A stretch of DNA of 64,000 bases from Sphingomonas sabuli (GTDB lineage Bacteria; Pseudomonadota; Alphaproteobacteria; Sphingomonadales; Sphingomonadaceae). Made by a program: the position numbers and the translations under genes. Location of the stretch: assembly GCF_014352855.1 (NCBI RefSeq), contig NZ_CP060697.1:1-64000 (forward strand), written 5' to 3'. Below, in pieces: positions 1-9,497 of the stretch; position 1 is the first letter of the stretch, and each line of letters begins with the position of its first letter. The notes below the pieces were generated by a model. It was not told where the DNA came from, did no database searches, and saw only the letters and a program-made list of their open reading frames with translations.

Positions 1-685
1 TCCGCCGGCACCGCCACCCGCGCCACCGCCGGCTCCGCCACCAGCACCGCCGCCGGGACCTCCGCCTGCGCCGCCTCCAGCGCCACCGCCGGCTCCTCCG
101 CCGGCCCCTCCGCCTGCGCCACCGCCGGCACCGCCGCCCGCTCCGCCACCCGCGCCACCGCCGGCTCCGCCACCCGCGCCGCCGCCGGCTCCGCCACCCG
201 CGCCCCCACCGGCTCCTCCGCCGGCACCGCCACCCGCGCCACCGCCTGCGCCACCGCCGGCACCGCCGCCTGCGCCACCGCCGGCACCGCCGCCTGCGCC
301 TCCGCCTGCGCCTCCGCCGGCTCCTCCGCCTGCGCCGCCTCCAGCGCCACCGCCGGCCCCTCCGCCTGCACCGCCGCCGGGACCGCCTCCTGGCCCGCCG
401 CCGGGGCCGCCACCCGGTCCGCCGCCGGGGCCGCAATTGTCGTTCCGCGACGAGATCATCCCTTGGATCGACGACGGCACGGGGGGTGAGGACGACGACG
501 AGGACGAGGAAGTCATCGACGAGAGCTCGCTGTTCGGGCACGACGTGATCGACACCGGCATCACCAGCGGGGCCGATCCGACCGCCTGGGACCCGATCGG
601 CATCGAGCGGCAACCCGGAAGCCCGGGTAATGCGGGCTCTACCGGCCCGGACAAGAAGCCGGACGCGGGGCCGCCGGTCGGCTAA
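1..685 (+). CDS. Proline-rich repeat protein, 3' end only
   Basis: The gene enters from before the window in the frame of base 2 and stops at the TAA ending at 685. About 145 codons (to base 436) consist almost wholly of Pro-Pro-Pro-Ala units, with a few PPG units at the end, encoded by 12-base repeats. A tail of about 80 residues follows: a short hydrophobic stretch, an acidic run (DDDEDEE) and a Gly/Pro-rich end. No domain is recognised. Such repeats form stiff extended polyproline rods, often used to cross the periplasm or as surface stalks; that role is inference. The upstream part, which may hold a signal peptide or a functional domain, is not visible. Confidence 0.7.
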   Translation, partial: PPAPPPAPPPAPPPAPPPGPPPAPPPAPPPAPPPAPPPAPPPAPPPAPPPAPPPAPPPAPPPAPPPAPPPAPPPAPPPAPPPAPPPAPPPAPPPAPPPAPPPAPPPAPPPAPPPAPPPAPPPAPPPGPPPGPPPGPPPGPPPGPQLSFRDEIIPWIDDGTGGEDDDEDEEVIDESSLFGHDVIDTGITSGADPTAWDPIGIERQPGSPGNAGSTGPDKKPDAGPPVG

Positions 686-773
686 TCGAACGCGGTCCGC
701 GCCGCGGGCCGACGATGCAGCTCGTTAGTGTGGCCTTGCAGTGGGTTCAGCGTGCCGCCGGCTGACGCGGCGC

Positions 774-1475
774 TCAGGCGTTGGCGTCGAGCGAATAGCC
801 TTCGGAGCGCACGGTGCGGATGACGTCGTCGCTGCCGGCGGTTTCAAGCGCCTTGCGCAGGCGGCGGATGTGGACGTCGACGGTGCGCAGCTCGATCTCC
901 TCGCTGTGCTGCCAGACAAGGTCGAGCAATTGCTGGCGCGAGAAGACCTTTTCCGGGTTCTGCAGGAAGTGCCGCAGCAGGCGGTATTCGGTCGGGCCGA
1001 GCGAAACCGGCGTACCGTCGCGGCGGACGCGGTGGGCCGACACGTCCATTTCGATCCCGGCATAGCCCAGTTTTTCGGCCAGCAGGTTGGGGCTGGCGCG
1101 GCGGAGCAGGGCCTTGGCGCGGGCGATCAGCTCTTTCGGGCTGAAGGGCTTGGTGATGAAATCGTCGGCGCCGGTTTCCAGCCCGCGGATGCGGTCCTCC
1201 TCCTCGCCGCGGGCGGTCAGCATGAGGATCGGCATGCGGTTGTGCACCCGGCTGCGACGCAGGCGGCGGCAGACCTCGATACCGCTGACATCCTCGATCA
1301 TCCAGTCGAGGATCAGCAAGGCCGGGCGAATTTCCTCGACCAGCACGAGCGCTTCCTCGCCCGACGGCGTGGTCGTGACGGTGAAGCTTTCCTTGGCGAA
1401 ATGGTGCTTGATGAGATCGGCGATGGCGCGGTCGTCCTCGACCACCAGCACCCGCTTCGCGGCGTTGCTCGCCAT
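774..1475 (-). CDS. phoB: Phosphate regulon response regulator PhoB
   Basis: Predicted 233-residue OmpR-class response regulator. The N-terminal receiver has the acidic pair near residues 13-15 (VEDD), the phosphoacceptor Asp57 in LLILDWM, and the conserved Lys in TKPFSPKEL. The C-terminal half is a winged-helix DNA-binding domain ending in RTVRSEGYSL. Phosphorylated by PhoR, it would bind the Pho boxes in this window and activate phosphate-uptake genes. It is the last gene of the pst-phoU-phoB run, starting 2 bases after the phoU stop, so it is probably autoregulated with the operon. Length and motifs are normal for PhoB. Confidence 0.96.
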   Translation of the reverse strand: MASNAAKRVLVVEDDRAIADLIKHHFAKESFTVTTTPSGEEALVLVEEIRPALLILDWMIEDVSGIEVCRRLRRSRVHNRMPILMLTARGEEEDRIRGLETGADDFITKPFSPKELIARAKALLRRASPNLLAEKLGYAGIEMDVSAHRVRRDGTPVSLGPTEYRLLRHFLQNPEKVFSRQQLLDLVWQHSEEIELRTVDVHIRRLRKALETAGSDDVIRTVRSEGYSLDANA

Positions 1476-1477
1476 GG

Positions 1478-2173
1478 CTACAGCGCCCCGGCCTTCTCCA
1501 GCCGCTCGGTCATCTGCCCGCCGGTAGCCGCGTAATAGACCATCTCGGCGATGTTGGTGGCATGGTCGCCGACCCGCTCAAGGTTCTTGGCGACGAACAG
1601 CAACTGGGTCGCGTGGCTGATGTTGTTGGGCTTTTCCATCATGAAGGTCAGCAGGGTGCGGAAGATGGAATCGTAGAAATCGTCCAGCGCCTGGTCGCGT
1701 TCGGCGACCTTGACCGCCGCTTCGGCGTCGCGGTTGACGAAGGCGTCGAGCACGTCGTGCACCATGTGAGTGGCGATGCGCGCCATTTCCGGGAGCAGGG
1801 ACAGCGGCTCGAGATGGCCGACGTCCTGCAGCTCCGGCACCCGGCGGGCGATGTTCTTGGCATAGTCGCCGATCCGTTCGACCACGCCCGAGATTTTCAG
1901 CGCGGCGACGGAATCGCGCAAGTCGCCGGCCATCGGCGCGCGCAGTGCGATCAGCTGCACCACGCGGCGCTCGGTTTCGATTTCCAGCGCATCGAGCTTC
2001 TTGTCGTCCTGGACGATCCGCCGGGCGCCGGCGACGTCGCGCTCGACCAGGCAGCGCATGGCCTCGCCGATGGCATGTTCGGCCAGCCCGCCCATTTCGC
2101 TGATCAGCGCCCGCAGGCGATCCAGGTCCTGGTCGAAGGCCTTGAGCGTATGTTCGCGCTCGTGCTGCATCAT
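1478..2173 (-). CDS. phoU: Phosphate signalling regulator PhoU
   Basis: Predicted 231-residue all-helical cytosolic protein with the two PhoU three-helix repeats. Each carries an acidic metal-binding motif of the E/DxxxD type; ERIGDYAKN in the first half and ERVGDHATN in the second are diagnostic. PhoU links the PstSCAB transporter to PhoR and keeps the regulon off when phosphate is plentiful. It lies between pstB (10-base gap) and phoB (2-base gap). The start is the first of two adjacent ATG codons. Confidence 0.96.
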   Translation of the reverse strand: MMQHEREHTLKAFDQDLDRLRALISEMGGLAEHAIGEAMRCLVERDVAGARRIVQDDKKLDALEIETERRVVQLIALRAPMAGDLRDSVAALKISGVVERIGDYAKNIARRVPELQDVGHLEPLSLLPEMARIATHMVHDVLDAFVNRDAEAAVKVAERDQALDDFYDSIFRTLLTFMMEKPNNISHATQLLFVAKNLERVGDHATNIAEMVYYAATGGQMTERLEKAGAL

Positions 2174-2183
2174 CTACTCCCGA

Positions 2184-3152
2184 TCAGCCGTACCGGCCGG
2201 TGATGTAATCCTGGGTCCGCCGCTCGCGGGGATTGGTAAAGATCTCGCTGGTCTTGCCGTATTCGACCAGCTCGCCGAGGTGGAAGAAGGCGGTGCGCTG
2301 CGACACGCGCGCGGCCTGCTGCATATTGTGGGTGACGATGGCGATGGCGTAGCGGCCGCGCAGCTCGTGGATCAGCTCCTCGATCTTCGCGGTCGCGATC
2401 GGATCGAGCGCCGAACAGGGCTCGTCCATCAGGATCACTTCGGGATCGACGGCGATCGCGCGGGCAATGCACAGGCGCTGCTGCTGACCGCCGGACAGGG
2501 CCGTGCCGCTTTCCTGCAGCCGGTCCTTGACCTCGTCCCACAGGCCGGCGCGCTTCAGCGACCGCTCGACGATCTCGGCCAGTTCGGTCTTGTTCTGGGC
2601 AAGGCCGTGGATGCGCGGGCCGTAGGCGACGTTTTCGAAGATCGACTTGGGGAAGGGATTGGGCTTCTGGAACACCATGCCGACGCGGGCGCGCAGCTGC
2701 ACGACGTCCATGCGCGGCGAATAAATGTCCTCGCCGTCCAGCTCGATCTCGCCGGTCACCCGGGCCGAGGGAATGGTGTCGTTCATGCGGTTGAGGCAAC
2801 GCAGGAAGGTCGACTTGCCGCAGCCCGACGGGCCGATGAAGGCGGTGACGCGATCGTCGAAAATCTGGATCGACACGTCCTTCAGCGCCTGCTTGTCGCC
2901 ATAGCTGACGGACACGTCGCGGGCCTGCATCTTGGCCGAGCCCTGTGGCGGGTTGAGCGGCGCGGTGTCGATGGTTTCCGCCGACGGACGCACCGCCGGA
3001 GCGACCGGTTGCACTTCGGCTTCCGGCTCGGGCTCGGGCACGGCTTCCGGCCCCATCGTTTCCTGCTGGTCGCGCGCCGCCTCGGCCGCGATCGCGGTGG
3101 ACTGGACGGGCACCGGCTCGACCGGCGTGATGGGCAGTTTTTCCTTCATCAA
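2184..3152 (-). CDS. pstB: Phosphate ABC transporter ATP-binding protein PstB with N-terminal extension
   Basis: ATPase subunit of the high-affinity phosphate importer. The ABC core begins near residue 75 (ARDVSVSYG) and has Walker [10 protein letters not shown], signature [15 protein letters not shown], Walker B VILMDEP and the switch His in VTHNMQQA. The predicted 322 residues exceed the usual roughly 250-270: the first about 70 residues are a Pro/Glu/Ala-rich, probably disordered tail (for example [11 protein letters not shown]). The start is 7 bases after the pstA stop, which supports the long form, but a shorter form from an internal Met just before the core is possible. Confidence 0.95.
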   Translation of the reverse strand: MMKEKLPITPVEPVPVQSTAIAAEAARDQQETMGPEAVPEPEPEAEVQPVAPAVRPSAETIDTAPLNPPQGSAKMQARDVSVSYGDKQALKDVSIQIFDDRVTAFIGPSGCGKSTFLRCLNRMNDTIPSARVTGEIELDGEDIYSPRMDVVQLRARVGMVFQKPNPFPKSIFENVAYGPRIHGLAQNKTELAEIVERSLKRAGLWDEVKDRLQESGTALSGGQQQRLCIARAIAVDPEVILMDEPCSALDPIATAKIEELIHELRGRYAIAIVTHNMQQAARVSQRTAFFHLGELVEYGKTSEIFTNPRERRTQDYITGRYG

Positions 3153-3159
3153 TCCTATC

Positions 3160-4425
3160 CTACCACTTCCGCTCGAAGCGGTTCCGCAAATAGATCGCCA
3201 GGCCGTTCATCAGCAGCATGAACAGCAACAGGACTATGATCGCCGCGCTCGTCTTCTCGACGAAGGCGCGGTCGACTTCGTCCGACCACAGGAAGATTTG
3301 CACCGGCAAAACCGTGGCCGGATCGGTGATTCCGCCGGGCGGGGTGGCGATGAACGCGCGCATGCCGATCATCAGCAGCGGTGCGGTTTCGCCGAGGGCG
3401 CGGGCCATGCCGATGATCGTGCCCGTCAGGATGCCCGGCAGAGCCAGCGGCAACACATGGTGGAACACCACCTGCATTCGCGACGCGCCGACGCCGAGCG
3501 CGGCGTCGCGGATCGACGGCGGCACCGACTTGATCGCGTTGCGCGCGGCGATGACGATGACCGGCATGGTCATCAGCGCCAGCGTCAGGCCCCCGACCAG
3601 CGGGGCCGACCGCGGCAGGTGCATGAAGTTGAGGAACACGGCGAGGCCCAGCAGGCCGAAGATGATCGAGGGCACCGCGGCAAGGTTGTTGATCGACACT
3701 TCGATCGCGTCGCTCCAGCGGTTGCGGGCGGCGAATTCTTCCAAGTAGACGGCGGCCAGCACGCCGACCGGAAAGGCCAGCAGCATGGTCACCAGGATGG
3801 TCAGCATGCTGCCTTTGAGCGCACCCCAGATGCCGACCGCCGACGGGTCGGTGCCGTCGGAAGCGGTGAGGAAGCCGACGTTGAAGCCGCGGCGCAACGC
3901 CCCGTCGGATTGCAGCCGGCCGACCAGCTGTTCGGCATCGGGCGCCCCGCTGCCGCTGGCGGCGGTGGCCACGGCGCCGGACACCGGCAGCCAGACGTCG
4001 GCGCGGCGTTCGACCATGGTCGGGTCTTCGATCAGGGCATCGCCCAGCGCGCGGACGGCGGCGGCGCCGAACATGTCTTCCGCCTGCGCGCCGAAAGCGG
4101 CGGTGGCGGCGCCGACGATGGCGCTTTCAAGGTCCGCACCGACCACCGCCTGCTGGGCGTCCGGACCGCGCAGCGTTGCAGGGTCGAGGATCAGGTCGGA
4201 GCGGGGAAAGTCGATCGTCAGCCGCGCTTCGGTCTGGGTGAAGCCGCCGATGCCTTTCCACGCCATGGTGACGAGCAGGAAGGCGAGGAAGATGGCGGAC
4301 GCGGCGACGGCGAGCAGGCCGAGCAGGCGGAACCGCCGTTCGGACGCGTAGCGCTTGCGCAGCCGGTCGCTGGAGCTGGCTGCGCTCCACCGTTCGCTGG
4401 GGCTGACGTTCGCCGCGCTATTCAT
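3160..4425 (-). CDS. pstA: Phosphate ABC transporter permease PstA
   Basis: Predicted 421-residue inner-membrane permease. One membrane segment near residues 35-55 is followed by a periplasmic region of about 140 residues, then the five-helix BPD-transport core with the EAA-type loop ([15 protein letters not shown]) that contacts PstB. The large N-terminal loop makes it longer than E. coli PstA (about 296). The start overlaps the pstC stop by 8 bases, so translational coupling is likely. It ends 7 bases before pstB. Confidence 0.94.
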   Translation of the reverse strand: MNSAANVSPSERWSAASSSDRLRKRYASERRFRLLGLLAVAASAIFLAFLLVTMAWKGIGGFTQTEARLTIDFPRSDLILDPATLRGPDAQQAVVGADLESAIVGAATAAFGAQAEDMFGAAAVRALGDALIEDPTMVERRADVWLPVSGAVATAASGSGAPDAEQLVGRLQSDGALRRGFNVGFLTASDGTDPSAVGIWGALKGSMLTILVTMLLAFPVGVLAAVYLEEFAARNRWSDAIEVSINNLAAVPSIIFGLLGLAVFLNFMHLPRSAPLVGGLTLALMTMPVIVIAARNAIKSVPPSIRDAALGVGASRMQVVFHHVLPLALPGILTGTIIGMARALGETAPLLMIGMRAFIATPPGGITDPATVLPVQIFLWSDEVDRAFVEKTSAAIIVLLLFMLLMNGLAIYLRNRFERKW

Positions 4426-5797
4426 AAGCTTCTCGATATTTGCGCACGACGTGGAGCGCGATGAGGTTGAGCACCAGGGTGATCAGGAACAGCGCCAGGC
4501 CGAGGGCGAAGGCGGCCAGCGTCTTGGGGCTGTCGAATTCCTGATCGCCGGTCAGCAGCTGGACGATTTGGGTGGTGACGGTGGTCACGCTTTCGAACGG
4601 ATTGGCGGTCAGGTTGGCGGCAAGGCCGGCGGCCATGACGACGATCATGGTTTCGCCGATCGCTCGGCTGACGGCGAGCAGGACGCCGCCGACCACGCCG
4701 GGCAAGGCGGCCGGAAGCACGACCTTGCGGATGGTTTCGGACTGGGTCGCGCCCATCGCCAGCGAACCGTCGCGCATCGCCTGCGGCACCGCCGCGATGC
4801 TGTCGTCGGCAATCGAGCTCACGAACGGAATGATCATGATGCCCATGACGAGACCGGCGGCCAGCGCGCTTTCGCTGCTGGCCGACGAAATGCCGATGGA
4901 AATGGCAAAGTCGCGCACCGCCGGGGCGACCGTCAGCGCGGCGAAATAGCCGTAGACCACGGTCGGGACGCCGGCGAGGATTTCGAGCAGCGGCTTCATC
5001 CACGAGCGGACCGCGGGGCGCGCATATTGGGTAAGATAGATGGCGCTCATCAGACCCAGCGGAATGGCGACCAGCATGGCGATGATCGCGCCGATGAAGA
5101 TCGTGCCCCACAGCAAGGGGATCCAGCCGAACGCGCCGGACGAACCGACCTGGTCGGCGCGGATCGCGGTCTGCGGGCTCCAGGTCGTGCCGAACAGGAA
5201 TTCGCCGACCGGCACCTTGGAGAAGAAACGCAAGGTTTCGAACATCAGCGACAGGACGATGCCAAGCGTGGTCAGAATGGCGATCAGCGACGCGACCACC
5301 AGCAGTCCCATCAGCCAGCGTTCGACCGCCGTACGGGCGCGGAATTCGAGCTTCGTCTTGCGCGCGGCGATCGCGGCAAGAACTAGGGCGAGCAAGATGG
5401 CGATGCCGCCGCCGATCGAAGCGTAGAGCGCGCGGTTCTTGGCGAACAGCGGGGCGAGGCCGGCCGATTCGGGATTGAAGCCGACGTCGCGGGCGCCGCT
5501 GGCGATTTCACGCGCTTCGGCGATGATCGCGTCGCGCTGCATGTCGAAGGCGGGCAGGGCCTGGCCCTGCGGCGTGGCCAGCACGGCCTGGTCGACAAGA
5601 TGGGTCTGGATCGGGCTCCAGATGGCAAGGAACAGCAGGGCCGGGAGCGCCGCCCACAGCAAAGCGTAGGACGCATGATAGACGGGGAGCGAATGCATCC
5701 GCCCCGCCGTCCGCAAGGTCCGGGCCCGGCGGAAGGCAAGCCACGCCGCCCCGGTCGCAACCAGGAGGACGGCGACGAGCGCTAGTCCAAGAGTCAT
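4418..5797 (-). CDS. pstC: Phosphate ABC transporter permease PstC
   Basis: Predicted 459-residue inner-membrane permease. An N-terminal membrane part (helices near residues 1-20, 40-65 and 130-150) precedes the core permease helices. The EAA-type coupling loop is RDGSLAMGATQSETIRKV. Both permeases here have enlarged N-terminal regions relative to enteric Pst. It starts 19 bases after pstS and overlaps pstA by 8 bases. Confidence 0.94.
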   Translation of the reverse strand: MTLGLALVAVLLVATGAAWLAFRRARTLRTAGRMHSLPVYHASYALLWAALPALLFLAIWSPIQTHLVDQAVLATPQGQALPAFDMQRDAIIAEAREIASGARDVGFNPESAGLAPLFAKNRALYASIGGGIAILLALVLAAIAARKTKLEFRARTAVERWLMGLLVVASLIAILTTLGIVLSLMFETLRFFSKVPVGEFLFGTTWSPQTAIRADQVGSSGAFGWIPLLWGTIFIGAIIAMLVAIPLGLMSAIYLTQYARPAVRSWMKPLLEILAGVPTVVYGYFAALTVAPAVRDFAISIGISSASSESALAAGLVMGIMIIPFVSSIADDSIAAVPQAMRDGSLAMGATQSETIRKVVLPAALPGVVGGVLLAVSRAIGETMIVVMAAGLAANLTANPFESVTTVTTQIVQLLTGDQEFDSPKTLAAFALGLALFLITLVLNLIALHVVRKYREAYE

Positions 5798-5816
5798 GCG
5801 CTCGCCGCCGGCCCGG

Positions 5817-6857
5817 TTAGTTGAGTTCGGACTTTTGCAGCGGCTTCAGCGCCTTGGCCTGTTCGCCAGAGGCACCGGCGTCCGCAGCGCCGAGCGGAAC
5901 CAGCCCGCGCCGCTGAAGCGGCCCGTCCTTGCCCCACATCGACGCGTAGGTCGCGATGAATTCCCGCATCATCGGCTTGGCCTGCAGATGCTCGCCCTTC
6001 ACGTAGACGTAGAGCTTGCGAGCGCCCGGATATTCGAGGTTGCTGATGGTATCGGTGGTCGGGGTGATGCCCGCGATCGCCACCGGCTGCAGCTTGTCCT
6101 GGTTTTCCTCGAAGAAGCTGTAGCCGAGGACGCCAAGCGTGCCCGGATCGGCCGAGACCTTTTGCACCAGCAGATTGTCGTTTTCGCCCGCTTCGACGAA
6201 CGCGCCGTCTTCGCGGATCTTGGTGCAGACGTCCTTGTACTGGTCTTCGTTGCTGTCCTTCAGCGCCTTCATCTCGGGATTGGCCTGGCAGCCCTTCTCC
6301 ATGATCAGTTCGGACAGGCTGTCGCGCGTGCCGGACGTCGGCGGCGGACCGAGGACGCGGATCTTGGTCGCGGGCAGCGACGGATCGATGTCCTTCCAGG
6401 TCTGCGCCTTGTTCGGGCCCTTGCCGTAAGGATTGGCGGCCAGCGCTTCGTAGATCTGCTGGGTGGTGAGGTTCAGAGCCGGCTGACCCTTGGCTTCGAT
6501 CAGCGTCAGGCCGTCGATGCCGACCGGCACTTCGATGACCTGGTTGACGCCGGCCGCGGCGCAGGAATCGAACTCGCTGGCCTTCAGGCGACGCGAGGAA
6601 TTGACCATGTCCGGATGGTCGTTGCCGACGCCCGAGCAGAACAGCTTGATGCCCGCGCCAGAGCCGGTCGATTCCACGATCACGTTGGTCCCGGGATGCG
6701 CCTGCTGGAACTGTTCGGCCACCGCGGTCGAGAACGGATAGACCGTCGAGGACCCGACGATCTTCAGCTGGCTGCCCGATCCGGAGCCCGATTCGCCGCC
6801 GCTTCCGCAGGCCGCCAGCAATGCTGCGAATGGCAGCAGAAAGAGTGACTTGGTCAT
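5817..6857 (-). CDS. pstS: Phosphate-binding periplasmic protein PstS (first copy, lipoprotein)
   Basis: Predicted 346 residues. The N-terminus carries a lipobox (LLAACGSGG), so the mature protein is probably membrane-anchored. The PstS phosphate-binding signatures IVGSSTVYPFS, STGSGAGIKLFCSG and PPPTSGTRDS are all present. It delivers phosphate to PstCA. It is first in the pstSCAB-phoU-phoB operon, and a three-repeat Pho box lies 64-92 bases upstream of its ATG. A second pstS at 9544-10584 lacks the lipobox. Confidence 0.95.
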   Translation of the reverse strand: MTKSLFLLPFAALLAACGSGGESGSGSGSQLKIVGSSTVYPFSTAVAEQFQQAHPGTNVIVESTGSGAGIKLFCSGVGNDHPDMVNSSRRLKASEFDSCAAAGVNQVIEVPVGIDGLTLIEAKGQPALNLTTQQIYEALAANPYGKGPNKAQTWKDIDPSLPATKIRVLGPPPTSGTRDSLSELIMEKGCQANPEMKALKDSNEDQYKDVCTKIREDGAFVEAGENDNLLVQKVSADPGTLGVLGYSFFEENQDKLQPVAIAGITPTTDTISNLEYPGARKLYVYVKGEHLQAKPMMREFIATYASMWGKDGPLQRRGLVPLGAADAGASGEQAKALKPLQKSELN

Positions 6858-6920
6858 GAATTCTCCCTTTCGGGGATACCCCCCGCGCTGGCGGAAATAG
6901 CGGCCAATGCTGACGCGCTT

Positions 6921-6949
6921 ATTGCAGCGATTTTACAGTTTCGTGACAG
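6921..6949 (-). promoter_or_regulatory. Pho box upstream of pstSCAB-phoUB
   Basis: On the minus strand three 7-base units occur every 11 bases: CTGTCAC, CTGTAAA and CTGCAAT, separated by 4-base spacers. The PhoB-binding consensus in alphaproteobacteria is close to CTGTCAT-N4-CTGTCAT. The site sits between phoR and pstS, so phosphate starvation would induce the operon through PhoB. Confidence 0.85.
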
Positions 6950-6958
6950 TCGCGACGA

Positions 6959-7963
6959 TCAGTCGGACGCGGGCAGGCGAATGGTGACAGTGGTGCCCGC
7001 GCCGGGGTCGCTGGCGATGGCCAATTCGCCGCGGTGGCGCTCCACGATATGCTTGACGATGGCGAGGCCAAGGCCGGTGCCGCCGGTGTCGCGGCTGCGC
7101 GCCGCATCGACCCGGTAAAAGCGGCGGGTGACGAAGGGCAGGTGTTCGCGCGGGATGCCTGGCCCGGTGTCGCTGACGTCGAGGCGGATCCAGCGGCCTT
7201 CGCGATAGGCGGCAAGGCGAATCCGGCAGTCCGGACTGGCGCAGCCGTACCGCACCGCGTTCTGAAGCAGATTGTCGACGACCTGCGTGATCTGCGGCAG
7301 GTCGCCGCGAGTCGGGGCCAGCCCGTCCTCCAGCGTGGTTTCGACGGTGCAGCCGCGCTTCCTGGAGATTTCGCGGACGCGTTCGACCGCGCCGCTGACG
7401 ACCGATGCGATCGATACGCTGTCGGTCGGGGCAACGAAGCGTCCGGCCTCGATCCGCGACAGGCTCATCAGATCTTCGATGATGCGCAGCATGCGCTTGG
7501 CTTCGCCGCGGATAGTGGCGGCGAAGCTGGAGGTGGTCGCGGGGTCGAGCCCGCCGTCCTCGAGGCTTTCGGCATAGCCGAGGATGGCGGTCAGCGGGGT
7601 GCGCAGCTCGTGACTGGCATTGGCGACGAAATCGACCCGCATCTTTTCCGCCGCATGGGCGGCCGAGCGGTCGATGAGCGTGATCAGCGCGCCGGCGCCC
7701 CCCAGCGACCGCAGGGTCAGGCGCCACGGGCGGCCGACCGCGCCGACGCCGGTAAAATCGATATCGCCGGGATTGCCGGCGTGGACGAATTCAAGCGCCT
7801 GCGGCTGGCGGATGGCAAGCCGCACGTCGCTGCCCTGGATGCTTGGCCCGAGCAGCGTGCGGGCGTGCTTGTTGGCGGCGCGGATGATGCCGCGGTCGAT
7901 GATCATCGCGGGATCGTCGATCGCTTCGAGCAATGCCCGGCTGGCCTGGTCCAACGTCGTCAT
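6959..7963 (-). CDS. phoR: Sensor histidine kinase PhoR, apparently without membrane segments
   Basis: Predicted 334 residues. An N-terminal PAS-like sensor of about 100 residues leads into HisKA with the phospho-acceptor His in NASHELRTPL, then the HATPase domain with the N box (LLQNAVRY), G1 (DTGPGIP) and G2 (GTGLGLAIVKH). It should phosphorylate PhoB in response to Pst/PhoU. I chose the ATG at 7963: a longer reading would run back through the terminator hairpin at 8031-8069. With this start no transmembrane helix is visible, unlike enteric PhoR. Confidence 0.9.
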   Translation of the reverse strand: MTTLDQASRALLEAIDDPAMIIDRGIIRAANKHARTLLGPSIQGSDVRLAIRQPQALEFVHAGNPGDIDFTGVGAVGRPWRLTLRSLGGAGALITLIDRSAAHAAEKMRVDFVANASHELRTPLTAILGYAESLEDGGLDPATTSSFAATIRGEAKRMLRIIEDLMSLSRIEAGRFVAPTDSVSIASVVSGAVERVREISRKRGCTVETTLEDGLAPTRGDLPQITQVVDNLLQNAVRYGCASPDCRIRLAAYREGRWIRLDVSDTGPGIPREHLPFVTRRFYRVDAARSRDTGGTGLGLAIVKHIVERHRGELAIASDPGAGTTVTIRLPASD

Positions 7964-8030
7964 CGCCGGGGCGTTAGCGGATGCAGGGGCGGTGCTGCCA
8001 GTGCGATCGTCGGCGAAAGGGGAGGGCGAT

Positions 8031-8069
8031 GAAGAAACGCTCCCCCGCCCGGTGTCGGGCGAGGGAGCG
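8031..8069 (-). terminator. Rho-independent terminator after the porin gene
   Basis: Minus strand: stem CGCTCCCTCGCCCG with its near-perfect complement, a short loop, then a T-rich TTTCTTC tract. It lies 35 bases beyond the porin stop, separates the pstS2-porin unit from phoR, and argues against any phoR start upstream of it. Confidence 0.85.
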
Positions 8070-8103
8070 CTATTTCGCCGGGGACGGGCGAACATGCGAT
8101 TGC

Positions 8104-9465
8104 CTAGAAGTCGATCTGCGAGCGCAGCCCGAGCATGTCGACGCTGTAGTTGCGATCTCCGTCCGGAAGGATGGTCGACGCGCCGCTGTAGACGATGTGC
8201 CCATAGTTGAGGCCGAACATCAGATAATCCATCGGCTTCCAGTTGAGCGATGCCTGATAGGCATTCTGGCGGCCGCCGCCGATAAGGCCGTCGGTCAGGT
8301 CCAGATAATCGTAGCGCAGGTTGAAGCCGATCGAGCCCCAGCCGCCCTTGTCGAACGGGTTCTTGACCTTCACTCGGTCCCACTTGCCGCCCTTGTAGCC
8401 GCGCGATTCACCGGTGAAGAAATAGCCGGCATCGACATAGGCGCCGAAGAACGTCGGGTCGTCGAAGCCGTTGCGGCCGACCTTCTGCCAATAGGCTTCG
8501 CTGACCGCGTAGAACGGACCGAAAATGCCGGCCGCTTCAAGGCCGTAGCCGGTTTCGCTTTCAGCACCTTCGATCGAGCCCGTGTCGATGAACCGGACGT
8601 CGGTCGTGTGGATCGCCGGACGCTGCCGGTAACGGACCGAGGTGGCTGCGTCGTTGAGGTCGCGCCAGTGATACGAACCGCCGAAGTGCAGCTGGTTGTC
8701 GCCAAGCTTCGGCGCGTAGACCAGGCGGGTATCAAAGCCGTAGCTGTTGTTGTCGTCGCCAATGCTGTTGAGGTCGGCGATCGAATCGGTGAACAGGCCC
8801 CCCTGAACCAGCAGCGGGCCCCGGGTATATTGCGCCGAGACACCGATGCGGCGTTCGAAGCCGAAGGCGTCGGTGAAGGCCGCGCGTTCGATGAACGAGC
8901 TGTTGAGCGAGCTGGTCAGTTCTTCCAGCGACTGGAAATTGTTGTGCTGGCCGACGATGAATTCGACCGGGCCTACAGCCTTCGAGATGAAGGCGTCGGC
9001 GAATTCGGCTTCACCGGTGGCGAAGTCGATTTCGAACTTGTAGCCGAAGTCGCCCGGCATCGTGCCTTCGACGCCGAGGCGCGCGCGGCGGACTTCGTTG
9101 GAGAAGCCGAGGCCGGCATTGTCGTAATCCTTGGGCGAGCTGACGTAGCCGAAGTCGTACATCAAACGGCCGCGGGGCTTGAAGCTCCAGCCGCTGTCCT
9201 TGTCGACGAACTGGGGCGCGCCCTTCCACGCGGGCTGGGCCTTTTCGGTTTGCTTCTTCAGCTCTTCGAGCGATTCCTGAAGCGCTTCGACCTGGGCCTG
9301 GAGGAGTTCCAGCTTGGCCTGCGCGGCATCGACATCGGTGGTCTGCGCGATGGTCGCGTCGGCCGCTGCGTCGGAGGTGTCGACCGCTTCCTGGGCGTAG
9401 GCCGGAGCGGTGAGGAGGATGGCCGAGCTGCCGAGCAGCGCGGTGATGACAGTCGAGAGTTTCAT
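8104..9465 (-). CDS. OprO/OprP-type phosphate-selective porin
   Basis: Predicted 453-residue outer-membrane protein. A signal peptide ends at APAYAQ. It is followed by a coiled-coil segment near residues 50-75 (QVEALQESLEELKKQTEKA), typical of trimeric porins of this family, and then a 16-strand-type barrel of alternating aromatic and polar residues ending in SQIDF (C-terminal Phe). The family carries phosphate or polyphosphate across the outer membrane. Position 78 bases after a Pho-box-controlled pstS supports that role. There is no Pho box of its own, so it is probably co-transcribed with pstS2. Confidence 0.88.
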   Translation of the reverse strand: MKLSTVITALLGSSAILLTAPAYAQEAVDTSDAAADATIAQTTDVDAAQAKLELLQAQVEALQESLEELKKQTEKAQPAWKGAPQFVDKDSGWSFKPRGRLMYDFGYVSSPKDYDNAGLGFSNEVRRARLGVEGTMPGDFGYKFEIDFATGEAEFADAFISKAVGPVEFIVGQHNNFQSLEELTSSLNSSFIERAAFTDAFGFERRIGVSAQYTRGPLLVQGGLFTDSIADLNSIGDDNNSYGFDTRLVYAPKLGDNQLHFGGSYHWRDLNDAATSVRYRQRPAIHTTDVRFIDTGSIEGAESETGYGLEAAGIFGPFYAVSEAYWQKVGRNGFDDPTFFGAYVDAGYFFTGESRGYKGGKWDRVKVKNPFDKGGWGSIGFNLRYDYLDLTDGLIGGGRQNAYQASLNWKPMDYLMFGLNYGHIVYSGASTILPDGDRNYSVDMLGLRSQIDF

Positions 9466-9497
9466 TGGTCCCCGCCTAATTTTCTTATGGAGAGTTG

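Noticed and set aside
741..1535. Long open frame opposite phoB
   Set aside because: Composition-driven shadow of phoB in high-GC DNA; no recognisable motifs.
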